Source of the DNA: a virus
Length of the DNA stretch: 64,000 nt
Virus record (IMG/VR): IMGVR_UViG_3300007510_001324
Location: 1 to 64,000 of that record
Strand: one strand, 5' to 3'
Shown: in pieces, positions 24,364-34,355 of the stretch
Position numbering within the stretch: the first letter of the stretch is position 1
Layout of the letters: each line of letters starts with the position of its first letter
The notes under the pieces: model-generated
The model's input: only the letters and a program-made list of their open reading frames with translations
Told to the model about the DNA's origin: nothing
Database searches by the model: none
Translations under genes and position numbers: made by a program

Positions 24364-26010
24364 TTAGCTAAATATCTGTGTCATTAGCACGTCAGTTACC
24401 TGTTCATAATAACTTGGTGGGTCTGCTCCCTTTCCTTCCACATGACTTCCTGTCCACCCCGGCGGATTACCAGGTTTAAGTCCTGTTCCGTGTCTATACC
24501 ACTTATTTCGATTACCATCGTATATGTACAAATATAAATTATTGAATACAGTCTCCGTACAAAACAATGCCTGCCCATCCTGCGCTAAAGTGGTAGTTAT
24601 ATCCACACCAGATGCAAGAATAGGTAATTTTGTAGGTAAATAATGCGAACTATTTTGATATAAATTAAATGCTTGTAAATCACTACAGTTGGATTTATAT
24701 ATTCTTACATTGTCTAAAACTAAGTTATCATTGCGCCTATCGTTTATATCGCAAGCTACGTAAAGACCGCCTCCAGCAGTAGCGGGTGCTATTCCAATGG
24801 TATTAGTTTCACTTGTTATGAGCTCTCCGTTGATCCATACCCCTGATTTATAACCCCCATCGCTGTTATAAATACTATGAGATGCAACAATATGCATCTG
24901 TATGCCGCTTGCCCCTGTCATGATAAGGCCAGAGGGAACTTCAGCTTCTACGAAGTTATCTGTTCCGCCTTCTTTTATCAGGTTAAAAATAATTATACAT
25001 TCTCCAGAAGCTGCCCCAGAATAAAGAAGTTCGTACTGACTGCATGATATAATAGGTGAAGTTATTTTTACTACGTTCGGGTTATATATCGTGGCTTCTA
25101 AAGTTATTGGGTCTAACAATGAATCCCTAGTAGCATTTTTCATGGTGGCAAAGGTTCCATATAGCCAATTATCGTCAGTGTCGTCAAACAAGGCACTGCC
25201 AGATCCGTATATAGTATATACACTTTCTGGGTCTATTCCGCTTAACGTGAGGTCGTTTGCCATTAAAGACGAGTCTTCGCCATAATTACTTAAATTCTCA
25301 AAAGTTAAATCTAGAACACAGGAACTCAACGCAGCATCGACACCGTCAGAACCAGTTATTCCGGCGGTACCTTCTGATCCTGTTATACCAGTAGGTCCTG
25401 TTTCACCTATTTGCCCGAATGGACCCGTTGATCCAGTAGGTCCTGTTTCCCCTATTTGTCCTTGTGGTCCAGTATATCCAGATGTACCGGCATCTCCAGT
25501 AGGTCCCGTTATACCAGTAGCACCATTAGCGCCTGTATTTCCGGTTGCGCCTGTTGCTCCGGTATTTCCGGCATCTCCGGTATTTCCGGCATCTCCGGTA
25601 GGTCCCGTTATACCTGCAGCTCCAGTTATTCCCGTAGGTCCTGTTTCCCCTATTTGTCCTTGTGGTCCAGTATATCCAGATGTACCGGCATCTCCAGTAG
25701 GTCCAACTGTTCCTGTTATACCAGTAGGTCCAGTTTTACCTATTTGCCCGAAAGGTCCTGTTGATCCAGTAGGTCCTGTTTGTCCTATCTGTCCTTGTGG
25801 TCCTGTATATCCAGATTCACCTGTATTTCCAGTAGGTCCAGTTATTCCAGTATTCCCGGCAGATCCAGTTGCCCCGGACGATCCTGTAGGACCTGTAATA
25901 CCAGTACTTCCTTCTGGCCCAGTTGGACCTTGTTCCCCCGCAGGACCGCTTTCCCCTGTTCCAAGAATCTTTTTGTAATAGCCTGTACTTTTCTTTTCTA
26001 TGTAAGCCAT
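24364..26010 (-). CDS. Collagen-like tail-fibre protein
   Basis: 548 residues. From about 18 to 226 the chain is Gly-X-Y triplets, mainly GPTG, GITG and GSTG, which would form a triple-helical shaft. The C-terminal 300 residues look like a LamG/concanavalin-type beta sandwich ([32 protein letters not shown]), probably a receptor-binding or glycan-binding tip. It overlaps the upstream gene by one base. A trimeric adhesion fibre is the best reading. Confidence 0.85.
   Translation of the reverse strand: MAYIEKKSTGYYKKILGTGESGPAGEQGPTGPEGSTGITGPTGSSGATGSAGNTGITGPTGNTGESGYTGPQGQIGQTGPTGSTGPFGQIGKTGPTGITGTVGPTGDAGTSGYTGPQGQIGETGPTGITGAAGITGPTGDAGNTGDAGNTGATGATGNTGANGATGITGPTGDAGTSGYTGPQGQIGETGPTGSTGPFGQIGETGPTGITGSEGTAGITGSDGVDAALSSCVLDLTFENLSNYGEDSSLMANDLTLSGIDPESVYTIYGSGSALFDDTDDNWLYGTFATMKNATRDSLLDPITLEATIYNPNVVKITSPIISCSQYELLYSGAASGECIIIFNLIKEGGTDNFVEAEVPSGLIMTGASGIQMHIVASHSIYNSDGGYKSGVWINGELITSETNTIGIAPATAGGGLYVACDINDRRNDNLVLDNVRIYKSNCSDLQAFNLYQNSSHYLPTKLPILASGVDITTTLAQDGQALFCTETVFNNLYLYIYDGNRNKWYRHGTGLKPGNPPGWTGSHVEGKGADPPSYYEQVTDVLMTQIFS
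25436..25704 (-). repeat. 71-bp direct repeat in the collagen-like region
   Basis: Positions 25436-25506 and 25634-25704 are identical over 71 bases. The offset is 198 bp, exactly 66 codons or 22 Gly-X-Y triplets, so whole-block duplication keeps the triplet phase. Shorter GPTG-coding repeats fill the stretch between. Confidence 0.85.
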
Positions 26011-26393
26011 TAGGGTCTCCCCAACGTGGCAATGGGCAAATCAAAGTTTTGGTCTATGACCCCAGATAATGTGTTATAATCTGTAATATTATAACGTTGC
26101 AGTAATTCCCAAACGGTTTCTGGGTCCATAATATCTTCCGGCGTATCGGTACCGGCCCATTCTGGGGCATCTAAAATTTCTAATATTTCTCTATGTGTAT
26201 ACTTAGTATAAGGCCTAAACATATTATGTGGTATAACATATTTTAATAGAACCAGATCAGGACCAGATACTGTACGTCGTACGTTACCCATATCCATTCT
26301 ACAATAAGTTACCATTTCGCGTGTTAGTTCCGCAAATGGTATTATAACATAAATATAAACAGGTCGCTGTCTATCAGCTGCGGCAATAGGCAT
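26010..26393 (-). CDS. Hypothetical tail-region protein
   Basis: 127 residues without a recognised domain, overlapping both neighbours by one base. Composition is mixed, with a Pro/Thr/Asp-rich C-terminal half ([18 protein letters not shown]). It lies inside a fibre cluster, so a small structural or connector role is likely. Confidence 0.6.
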   Translation of the reverse strand: MPIAAADRQRPVYIYVIIPFAELTREMVTYCRMDMGNVRRTVSGPDLVLLKYVIPHNMFRPYTKYTHREILEILDAPEWAGTDTPEDIMDPETVWELLQRYNITDYNTLSGVIDQNFDLPIATLGRP

Positions 26394-27226
26394 TATGGAT
26401 GATCCAGTGTATAATCTGTTGCGTCTGGTCCCACCATTGTGCCGTGGTGATTCTTTCCAGAACAGTCGTAGATAGTAGTTCCGGTAGCAGCTTCTGGCCC
26501 GTCACCCATCTTCCACCAGGCTTCCAAATAGTCTTGTTTATCATAGTCCCCAAAAGATTGTAAAAGGTTTGCCTGTCCCCTTGCTGCCCATATACTAGAG
26601 TGGTCTTCGGGCTCAAGTGCTATACCACTCCATATAGCGGCCTCGGCTATATGACCCAACCATGCATAATTTCCATTAGAGGAGCCTCCTATGCACACCT
26701 CAGCTGCACTGTTAGGATTAAGCACCACGTGTGCTCCCCAAGCAGCATTCCAACTTTGCCGCATTTCTAGTCTTCCGTTTCTAAATAGATCTATTGCATG
26801 GTGTGTACTACCTATAGTTATACCACTTGCATGAAAAGACATACTCCAAAGTGACCACTCATCTCCTGGAACATCCCATGAATATTTAGAATAGTGTACT
26901 GTGTCTGCGTAATATGAATAACCATACTCACTGTTCCAAACACCGTCACTGCTGGTATAAAAATAAAATAAAGACGGGTCGTGAGTGCTTGCATATAACA
27001 TCCAGCATCGTTGGTTGTCGGTTGTACTATATTTTGATATTGGGGATCTGCTAGTACTTAGAGGTTCAACGTCAGCTTTTGCCCACACTGCAAAAGAAAA
27101 AGGTTGATCTAAATGCCAGTCTCCTGTAGACACCCTATCGCCAGAACCATCAAAATACAATGAATATTTATTTTGGTAATCTTGTGCGTTAGAATCTATT
27201 AACCCCGGGGTTCTTGTTCGTCTCAT
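26393..27226 (-). CDS. LamG-like (concanavalin-fold) virion protein
   Basis: 277 residues. YSLYFDGSGDRVSTG followed by PFSFAVWAKAD, IDLFRNGRLEMR and WLGHIAEAAIWSGIAL is the LamG/laminin-G-like jelly-roll pattern seen in phage fibre and capsid-decoration lectins. It probably binds a surface glycan. It overlaps the upstream gene by four bases. Confidence 0.8.
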   Translation of the reverse strand: MRRTRTPGLIDSNAQDYQNKYSLYFDGSGDRVSTGDWHLDQPFSFAVWAKADVEPLSTSRSPISKYSTTDNQRCWMLYASTHDPSLFYFYTSSDGVWNSEYGYSYYADTVHYSKYSWDVPGDEWSLWSMSFHASGITIGSTHHAIDLFRNGRLEMRQSWNAAWGAHVVLNPNSAAEVCIGGSSNGNYAWLGHIAEAAIWSGIALEPEDHSSIWAARGQANLLQSFGDYDKQDYLEAWWKMGDGPEAATGTTIYDCSGKNHHGTMVGPDATDYTLDHP

Positions 27227-27765
27227 TCTTGTACTACTCCTGAATATACCACTAAAAACCCACCAGTTTCTTTTGCATCTATATCTTCATATACACTAAA
27301 CGATGCATAAGAATCATCGGTTTCCCACATTTCTGACTCATCATCGAACAGTGTTCCACTAAGCACAATATTTACAAATTTAGTTCCAGATTTATCATAG
27401 GGGGATAAACCACTTATCCAATTTTGTATATCTTCTCCATACGCTTCTTTGGCTATATGTTCTTGGAAATCAAAATCTTGCGAAACTTCCATATACGAAC
27501 ATGCTTTAGCATAAGGGTTATCAAAGTTAAATAGACTGGAGGTTACTCCGCCTGCGTTTATCTCAAGCTCGTTTGCAAGGCTTTCGTCATAAAATCTAAA
27601 ATAAACATCTATACCGTCCGCTAGGTGTGTAACCGTAGGACGAATAGTGCTAGTATGATCCAATCTTGCATAAAAAGTAAAGGCTCCAGAGGCATTGTAA
27701 CTAGTTATAAGATTTAACTGGTCTTGAACTACTTGAAATTTATATATGTACACAAAATCAGCCAT
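27223..27765 (-). CDS. Hypothetical virion-region protein
   Basis: 180 residues, beta-rich and acidic, no named domain. Overlaps neighbours at both ends (four bases downstream, one base upstream), so it is tightly coupled within the fibre operon. Likely a tail or fibre component by position. Confidence 0.6.
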   Translation of the reverse strand: MADFVYIYKFQVVQDQLNLITSYNASGAFTFYARLDHTSTIRPTVTHLADGIDVYFRFYDESLANELEINAGGVTSSLFNFDNPYAKACSYMEVSQDFDFQEHIAKEAYGEDIQNWISGLSPYDKSGTKFVNIVLSGTLFDDESEMWETDDSYASFSVYEDIDAKETGGFLVVYSGVVQE

Positions 27766-28379
27766 TATAACACAGTTCCTGTTGCGGTGCCTGGAAAAGT
27801 AATAGCATATATTGGGTCTCCTTCTACTTCATTTCTATTACTATCTTCAATACTAGTATATGAATTTACCTCTATAAGACTACCCGGTGTTTCATCTGCT
27901 ACCCCATTCCATGCGAAATCAACACCGCTAAAATGTACACTGAAGATTATATAATCCATTTGCTGTGCAGTGCCTCTATCAGCAGAAGACAACTGTTTAT
28001 CGCCACCGGTTCCACTACATGTAACCCAAAAGGCAAAATTAAAGTCCCTATAATTTCCACCAGTATATACCTGCGGAGAATAGTATATAAGACATTGATC
28101 GGTATCACTAATAGGCTTTGCTATATTTGTAGTTTCTCCTTCTTGCCCCCCTGATATCACAACTCTATTTATAGATATTTTATCGTCAAAATAATCGGAA
28201 GTACTCCATTCTAATTCCTCGCTGCCCTCGACATAGTCTAGTTTAAAAAAAGTACCTATATGCATGGGGCCAATACCGGATGCAGCAACAGCCGCTGTTC
28301 CAGGATCAAACTTTTCCTGAAACATATGTACCACGTGTTGCGGAATCTCAGCCGCTATTTCTATTTGCAGGTCGCTCAT
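27765..28379 (-). CDS. Hypothetical virion-region protein
   Basis: 204 residues, predicted mostly beta with many Ser/Thr/Asp. No recognised family. It overlaps the upstream gene by four bases. Probably part of the fibre/tail apparatus. Confidence 0.6.
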   Translation of the reverse strand: MSDLQIEIAAEIPQHVVHMFQEKFDPGTAAVAASGIGPMHIGTFFKLDYVEGSEELEWSTSDYFDDKISINRVVISGGQEGETTNIAKPISDTDQCLIYYSPQVYTGGNYRDFNFAFWVTCSGTGGDKQLSSADRGTAQQMDYIIFSVHFSGVDFAWNGVADETPGSLIEVNSYTSIEDSNRNEVEGDPIYAITFPGTATGTVL

Positions 28380-28729
28380 AGTGTTTGATCTATGTTATTA
28401 ACATATCCTGTAAAAAAAGTAGTTCCCAATTCTGTGCCAGAGGCTATAACACTAACGTCGGTTCCTAGACCAACTGGTAAGCCTGGTAGTACTAACACAA
28501 GTCCATTGCTAGCAGGTATACCTACATTGAACGAGGACTGGCCACTAAAGAATACAGTAACTGTAGAATCTATTGTTCCGCTATTACCAGCATAAAGCCA
28601 TAACTCATCTAATATATCACTATCGCCATCCATAGAAGGTATGTGCACATCTGTCTCTGTTGCATCACTTGGAAATATAGGTTGCCCAAGCGTACTTTCA
28701 CTTAAATAACCTTTAGTATAATAACCCAT
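28376..28729 (-). CDS. Hypothetical virion-region protein
   Basis: 117 residues with a beta-sandwich-like pattern of short hydrophobic strands (VTVFFSGQSSFNVGIPASNG, VLVLPGLPVG). No named family. It resembles small decoration or fibre-adaptor proteins. Starts 11 bases after the end of the gene upstream. Confidence 0.6.
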   Translation of the reverse strand: MGYYTKGYLSESTLGQPIFPSDATETDVHIPSMDGDSDILDELWLYAGNSGTIDSTVTVFFSGQSSFNVGIPASNGLVLVLPGLPVGLGTDVSVIASGTELGTTFFTGYVNNIDQTL

Positions 28730-28740
28730 AATTTACACCT

Positions 28741-30303
28741 TTAATCAAATACTGGAGTTTCCACATCACCCTCAGTCGGTGCGGGATTAACATATACACC
28801 GACACGATCTATGGAACCTAATGCCGTTTTACCATCTACGTGAGCTTCCATTATTACTTTATAACCAAAATGAGTATAGTTATTACTAAGTCCGGATATT
28901 TCCCCCACTTCGTATATATCTGCTACTAGTCCACTTGACCAGAACATTAAGCATTCGTGGTAACCTGGGGATTCTCCAGAGAATGTAGCAATAACAGAAG
29001 TATTAACATATGGACTAGTATCCAGTAAATCCATGCCGTCTGGTTCTAAGTGTATCATGAATTGATCAATCTCTTCACCAGCATCTACAGCCGTCAATGT
29101 TGAAGTATAGGTATATTCTATACCACTACTAGATACCCCCGTGAACGTAACTGCGTTGTCTACGATTGCGAGAGGACTAGCTACATCTACCTCGTAGTTT
29201 CTTAAACCACTATTACAGAAGTTTTCAAGAAGAGCATAAGAAGCCCAGTCTGCAAGATCAAATTGACGTTTAAGATCTTCCATTTTCTTCAAGCATACTA
29301 CATCTGCCTCTATACTAGAAGTATCCACTTCAGCTGCAACCCCCTCTTGTGCTGGCGTTGTTACAGTTACAACATTGCTCCATCTACCCCCTTGGTAGTT
29401 AACCCCAACACCTCTTATTCTAAATTCATATTCCGTTTCAAAGGACAACTCATTCACAGTTGCGGTAAGTCTACTGCCCTCAACATGGTTTATGTATTGC
29501 CACTCTACTCCGCTCCATTTGTAAAAAATAGTCCAATGTTGTGGAACCTGGTTTGTAAAATCTCGTCTCCAGTTTAAAGTTACATAAGGACTTCCACCGA
29601 TTCCGCTGCCATTTAGAAAATCAACGTATGTATTTACGGGGAAATCTGTAGTTTCAGTAGCTAGCGTTACTATGTAATTGCCAGCATCTATACTAGATAT
29701 ATCATTGAAGACTACTTTAGCATCGTCCAAATATCTACAAACATCCCCTGCGGAACCCAATGCTAGTAATGTATCTGCGCTATCGCACCCACTAATGTAA
29801 ATGTTAGTAGAGTTTCCAGAGTAAGTAAGTAATCTAGGTATGCTATCATCTAAATAATTATATGATTCTAAACCTATACTAACGCTGGTAATGACAGCAT
29901 AAGCAGGAGAAACCGCTGGCATTAGACGAACAATATTTCTTTCTTCGCCTACTTTTATGTTGTATCTGTTATATCTTACATATTCTAAACTGTTAAAAAC
30001 TAAAGAGTAAACAGAATCTCTTAAATCTTCAAACTGTATGTTACCTGTCTCATTTACTTTGAAACTACTAGCAATTTGTGCTTTCCAGGAGCCCATTGTA
30101 TCGCTCCGCTGCATCAAGTTGTCTAGTAAAAATCCAGCTCCACCTTCTGGCAAGTTTTCTAATACAAGAGTATTAGTTCCTTTTGACGGGAAGTAAAAAT
30201 CAGTATTTACTCCTTGCCCAATTTGGCTAGCCCCGCCCATAAACTCAGCGGCGGGGTCACTAACCGTAATAATGCCAGAGGAAAAAAGAGGATTAAGAGC
30301 CAT
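28741..30303 (-). CDS. Tail protein with fibronectin type III domain
   Basis: 520 residues. A fibronectin III domain lies near 235-320 (VTLNWRRDF, then NELSFETEYEFRIRGVG, then SNVVTVTTP). The flanking parts are beta-rich and unrecognised. Fn3 domains are common in tail tip and fibre proteins that bind cell surfaces. It overlaps the large gene upstream by 11 bases. Confidence 0.75.
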   Translation of the reverse strand: MALNPLFSSGIITVSDPAAEFMGGASQIGQGVNTDFYFPSKGTNTLVLENLPEGGAGFLLDNLMQRSDTMGSWKAQIASSFKVNETGNIQFEDLRDSVYSLVFNSLEYVRYNRYNIKVGEERNIVRLMPAVSPAYAVITSVSIGLESYNYLDDSIPRLLTYSGNSTNIYISGCDSADTLLALGSAGDVCRYLDDAKVVFNDISSIDAGNYIVTLATETTDFPVNTYVDFLNGSGIGGSPYVTLNWRRDFTNQVPQHWTIFYKWSGVEWQYINHVEGSRLTATVNELSFETEYEFRIRGVGVNYQGGRWSNVVTVTTPAQEGVAAEVDTSSIEADVVCLKKMEDLKRQFDLADWASYALLENFCNSGLRNYEVDVASPLAIVDNAVTFTGVSSSGIEYTYTSTLTAVDAGEEIDQFMIHLEPDGMDLLDTSPYVNTSVIATFSGESPGYHECLMFWSSGLVADIYEVGEISGLSNNYTHFGYKVIMEAHVDGKTALGSIDRVGVYVNPAPTEGDVETPVFD

Positions 30304-32605
30304 ATGGTACGAATCCCGTTATACCAGAATTAGCTATTTGGTTAATAGCGGTTACAAGGTTAACGTATTCTCCTGTCTTAGGCAATGCAGCTATAGCTTG
30401 TTCTAAAGATGTTAATTGCTTTTCAGTTTCTAAGCTTAAAGCTTTTAATTCTATTACCCGAGCCTTAGCTAATCTTTGAGATTCTGCATCTACGATGTTT
30501 TGAATTGTTAAAGTTTCATTATCTGGGGTAGCCGCACGAACGTCTATATAAAGCCCACTCGTCCACGCGGATGCATAGTCGTAAATATTAACAGATCTTG
30601 CATAAGCCATATAGTAATGGTCAGGCACAACATCAAATGAATAGGTTGTACCATATACACCATAGATACTATCATCATCCGTTGTCTCTGTTATAAACTC
30701 AGCCGCATCGTCCGTTCCACCGGAGATAGTAAGATAAACAGTAACTAACCCAGAGGAGGCTGTTGCAGGACCTTCAAAGTCAAAAGATTTAACACGGCTA
30801 TAGGAACTGCCTATTTTTATTTTATCCTGTGCAGTTACAAATGCTGTATTAACACCAGATACAAAAACCAACTTGTTTGGAAAATCACTTGCTTCTTCGA
30901 CCACAACAGGATTTCTTTCATCATCCAAATATCTGCTATTTTTGTCTTTAGTCTTAAAATCTGGAGTAGTGTGGTGTCTATATTCCCCTTTGACTTGTTC
31001 TGGGTAGGTTTCTAATAACTCTTTTATAAGCTTATCTTCCGCACCAGAACCCTTAACTTGCATTACTTTTACTTCGTAGTTTTTAATCTTTTGATTATTC
31101 ACTAAGGTGGGAGCTACCCATTCTAGTCTGCAGGTAAAAGATTTTTGTGCTTTATCCGGGAATATACGTGTTTTATTATTTTGATTTATGAGAGAAGCGG
31201 CCGCTGTTTCTACTTCGTCGTCCTTCTGATCAACAGACGATTGAATACTTCCGTCGGTATCATTTGATAAAAGTAGTCCTATATACTGGCTATTAACACT
31301 AACTACGTCTGATAATGTACGAGTGTCTTGATTACCGGCATCATCCCACCCTAGTTGTGTGGCAGTTATGGTATCATACGTAGAACCAAAAGAATAACCT
31401 CCAGTAACGATTCCTGTTACAGAGGTCCATATTCCAGAAGCTGCCACAGAATAAGTACCGCCATCTCTATAGTCAACATAACACCCACTGACAGTGGCGG
31501 CTGGACTTGAAATCATATAATCTACAATTTTATTCTGTAAATCAGTTACATAGCCTCTACCTAATAATATTTTTGATCTTTCGGCCTGTGCTACATTAAA
31601 AGTAAGTCCAGCAGCTTCGATGTCAGACCTAAACTCAGAATCAGGTATATGACTATAAATAGTTTTAGAAAGATCAGTAGGAGGATTAGGTTGTACAGGG
31701 ATAGCGTAGGCTTGGACTTCCCTTACCCCCCAACCATCGTCATAGTCTATAACACCATCTCTAAATAAAGCTTCTAATTCAGCTAAACCACTAGTTCCAG
31801 CAGAATGAGCAGGTAAAATATGCTGTTCATCAACAACTGTTCTAGTACCTTCTCCGTCATCACGGTTATAAGTTCCGTTGTAAGCTATCCCCGAACTGAC
31901 AACTAAAGCTTCTTTAAAACCACTGGCAGTTATAGTATACGCTGGTTCAGTACCATCGGATACTATTTTTACATTATTACCAATATAAATCCCGGAAGCA
32001 CCGACAAGACCACTAAATTTAATGTCATTACGATCCGCGGCTGCATATAATTCAGATATTACTTTATCACGTAACTGTAAAACACCGCTTATTCTCAAAT
32101 CCTCTGTTGCATAACCAGGTGATCCTTCCCAATTAAAAACTCCTATTAACAGCTCTGTACTACTATCCCAATCTGCAGGTGTGATTCCGGTGACCGTGTA
32201 AGAAGCATCTATTGTTTTATAGAATGCATCTACACCGCTTGGGTATACAAAACCATCTAACCCGTTAGTAACACTACCTGCTACGTTTTCATCTTTATAT
32301 TTCAATACTACATATTCACCATCTACCAAACCAGGTATCGTAGCAGTAGAAGTTTGTAACCATTGATAATCAGGAGTTAATACATAACCGGGCTGCACTT
32401 GACCGATAGTTGTAGTTAAGCAATAAAGTTCTAGACCATGATCACTAGCATCTATACCCCCATCCTTTAAACGGCATACAATGCCAGGTGTCTCCACAAA
32501 TACTTTTAGGAGATTCTCTAAATTAGTCTCAGTATACTGCTGCACACCGCTTATAATTGAAGGTAAACTATCTAATGTACCCTGTGTAACTATTCTTTTT
32601 TTCAT
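30293..32605 (-). CDS. Large tail/fibre structural protein
   Basis: 770 residues, long, beta-rich and acidic, with repeated GI/GV-S/T strand patterns and a helical C-terminus with heptad character (NIVDAESQRLAKARVIELKALSLETEK). An Fn3-like stretch (SFTCRLEWVAPTLVNNQKIKNYEVKVMQ) is visible. Probable baseplate-associated fibre or spike component. The 76 bases upstream show no clear promoter or terminator. Confidence 0.7.
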   Translation of the reverse strand: MKKRIVTQGTLDSLPSIISGVQQYTETNLENLLKVFVETPGIVCRLKDGGIDASDHGLELYCLTTTIGQVQPGYVLTPDYQWLQTSTATIPGLVDGEYVVLKYKDENVAGSVTNGLDGFVYPSGVDAFYKTIDASYTVTGITPADWDSSTELLIGVFNWEGSPGYATEDLRISGVLQLRDKVISELYAAADRNDIKFSGLVGASGIYIGNNVKIVSDGTEPAYTITASGFKEALVVSSGIAYNGTYNRDDGEGTRTVVDEQHILPAHSAGTSGLAELEALFRDGVIDYDDGWGVREVQAYAIPVQPNPPTDLSKTIYSHIPDSEFRSDIEAAGLTFNVAQAERSKILLGRGYVTDLQNKIVDYMISSPAATVSGCYVDYRDGGTYSVAASGIWTSVTGIVTGGYSFGSTYDTITATQLGWDDAGNQDTRTLSDVVSVNSQYIGLLLSNDTDGSIQSSVDQKDDEVETAAASLINQNNKTRIFPDKAQKSFTCRLEWVAPTLVNNQKIKNYEVKVMQVKGSGAEDKLIKELLETYPEQVKGEYRHHTTPDFKTKDKNSRYLDDERNPVVVEEASDFPNKLVFVSGVNTAFVTAQDKIKIGSSYSRVKSFDFEGPATASSGLVTVYLTISGGTDDAAEFITETTDDDSIYGVYGTTYSFDVVPDHYYMAYARSVNIYDYASAWTSGLYIDVRAATPDNETLTIQNIVDAESQRLAKARVIELKALSLETEKQLTSLEQAIAALPKTGEYVNLVTAINQIANSGITGFVPYGS

Positions 32606-32681
32606 TATAACGTCCTATAATGTAATTGTGTTATTGTGGCGATACGTCTTTTATTAATCCGCTTATAAGTATTATTTATTT

Positions 32682-34355
32682 TCATGCTGTGCGAATTATG
32701 CCAGCCATTTCATTGGTATCAGTGTAAAAGTTTTCTAAACTATCTAAAGTATAGGATGATACTAATTCGGCACCGTTTACTAATCTTGTTCCCACAGTGT
32801 TATATTTTGTATACTTTATTTTAAAAGTGGTAAGATCAATATATTGTACGCCTAATTGATACATATAAGCAATTAGATCGGTGACCTCAAATGACGTATC
32901 TAAAGCATTTACCCAATCTTTAAGTTTTGTCTTTAAGACTTCTAAGTCTGGTCCACCGGTATACAAAACTGTATCAAAATTGATAAGTATCATGGGCATT
33001 GTTTTTATAAGATTACTCTGACCAAGTCCCCTGAATTCTGAAGTTTGAACTAAAGCTTGCATGCCTGATCCGGTTAATAAGTACCTATAATCTATATCAA
33101 TGGTACCGGCAATATAATCACTATACAGTTGAATATAAGCATCCGTGCTTGTAGACCCGTAAAAAGATTTAGTGTTCGGCATTACTTTAAATTCTAAATC
33201 ATCGCCGGTTGCGTTTAGTCTTACAGCATCTACCTGAGCTACCGGCAGTGTAAAATTATCAGCTGTAAGTGATACTTGATCATCAGATACACTAACATCT
33301 TCTACAGTATCAAATGTTATATCATCTGGCGAATTTACATAAATATCTACAAAATTACCAGTGTGTATGCCGGATAAAAGAATATTATCAATATAGGCAT
33401 AATTTAAGGAAATGGTAGCATCATCGTATCCGCTGACTGTGGTTAGCAGTACATTTACATAATCAGATGTATCCCTATAAGAACTAATGCCGGAGGCCGT
33501 TGTTACCTCTATTATTCCTTCAGACATTAAAGAATCATAACGGGTTTCCAATAACTCATATGCACTATTATCTACATTATATATAAGAGCAGTTAACCCG
33601 CTACAGGTATTAATATTCCAAGTCCCTATAGCATTTATATAAACATTTGCTTGTTGAGTGTCAGAAATTTGGGAACTTGGGGTATAAAATTTTAATAAGA
33701 CATTTGACCAGTTTGATAAAGTCGATGAAATTTGTATTGTGTCGTACCACCAACTATACCCGCGCGAAGTCAACACAGACACGCCAAAATCTGTCCCATT
33801 GGCCGCTGGTGTATACACACTATCCCAAGTTGGTCCTATCTCTACTATTTTTGTAGTTGCATCTGCGTCGTCTATATAAACAGCTACACTATTATATTCA
33901 TTAATAGTCATTTTGAAATAGTAAGTGCTATTAGCGGTTATAGTACATTTACCAGCAGCTAAAAACTTATTTATACCTCCTGTTTGTACTACCTGCTCGC
34001 CCATCATAATAACATCTTCTTCTAAAGCATTGTTATCCACGATGTACACATTATAATCACTACCATCCCCTTTTCTCCAAGCAAACCCCAAACCATCCCA
34101 GGCAATGGGGGAATTGTGCTGTTTACGTACGGTTACATAAGAAAACTGTCCGTCAGTTGTAGCGTCGTTCGTTTTAAAAGTTCCAGTGATTTCTATACCA
34201 TTATCCTGTGTTAAAATAGTATGTAATACCGGACTTTCATTATATGATTTTCTAGTTTTACTATCTAGCACTAAGTTGTTTAATGCAACAAAAGCATTAT
34301 CAACCCTTTCAATTGGCACAGAAGGATTTTCGTGATGTTCTACTATTCTGCTCAT
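32682..34355 (-). CDS. Putative carbohydrate-binding tail protein
   Basis: 557 residues. Residues about 50-210 resemble a laminin-G or family-16-like beta sandwich (GIEITGTFKTND, then GLGFAWRKGDGSDYNVYIVD, then TYYFKMTINEYNSVAVYIDD), as in lectin domains. The C-terminal 200 residues look like an attachment domain. Overlaps the baseplate-J gene by one base, so it is likely a fibre or wedge-linked protein. Confidence 0.65.
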   Translation of the reverse strand: MSRIVEHHENPSVPIERVDNAFVALNNLVLDSKTRKSYNESPVLHTILTQDNGIEITGTFKTNDATTDGQFSYVTVRKQHNSPIAWDGLGFAWRKGDGSDYNVYIVDNNALEEDVIMMGEQVVQTGGINKFLAAGKCTITANSTYYFKMTINEYNSVAVYIDDADATTKIVEIGPTWDSVYTPAANGTDFGVSVLTSRGYSWWYDTIQISSTLSNWSNVLLKFYTPSSQISDTQQANVYINAIGTWNINTCSGLTALIYNVDNSAYELLETRYDSLMSEGIIEVTTASGISSYRDTSDYVNVLLTTVSGYDDATISLNYAYIDNILLSGIHTGNFVDIYVNSPDDITFDTVEDVSVSDDQVSLTADNFTLPVAQVDAVRLNATGDDLEFKVMPNTKSFYGSTSTDAYIQLYSDYIAGTIDIDYRYLLTGSGMQALVQTSEFRGLGQSNLIKTMPMILINFDTVLYTGGPDLEVLKTKLKDWVNALDTSFEVTDLIAYMYQLGVQYIDLTTFKIKYTKYNTVGTRLVNGAELVSSYTLDSLENFYTDTNEMAGIIRTA

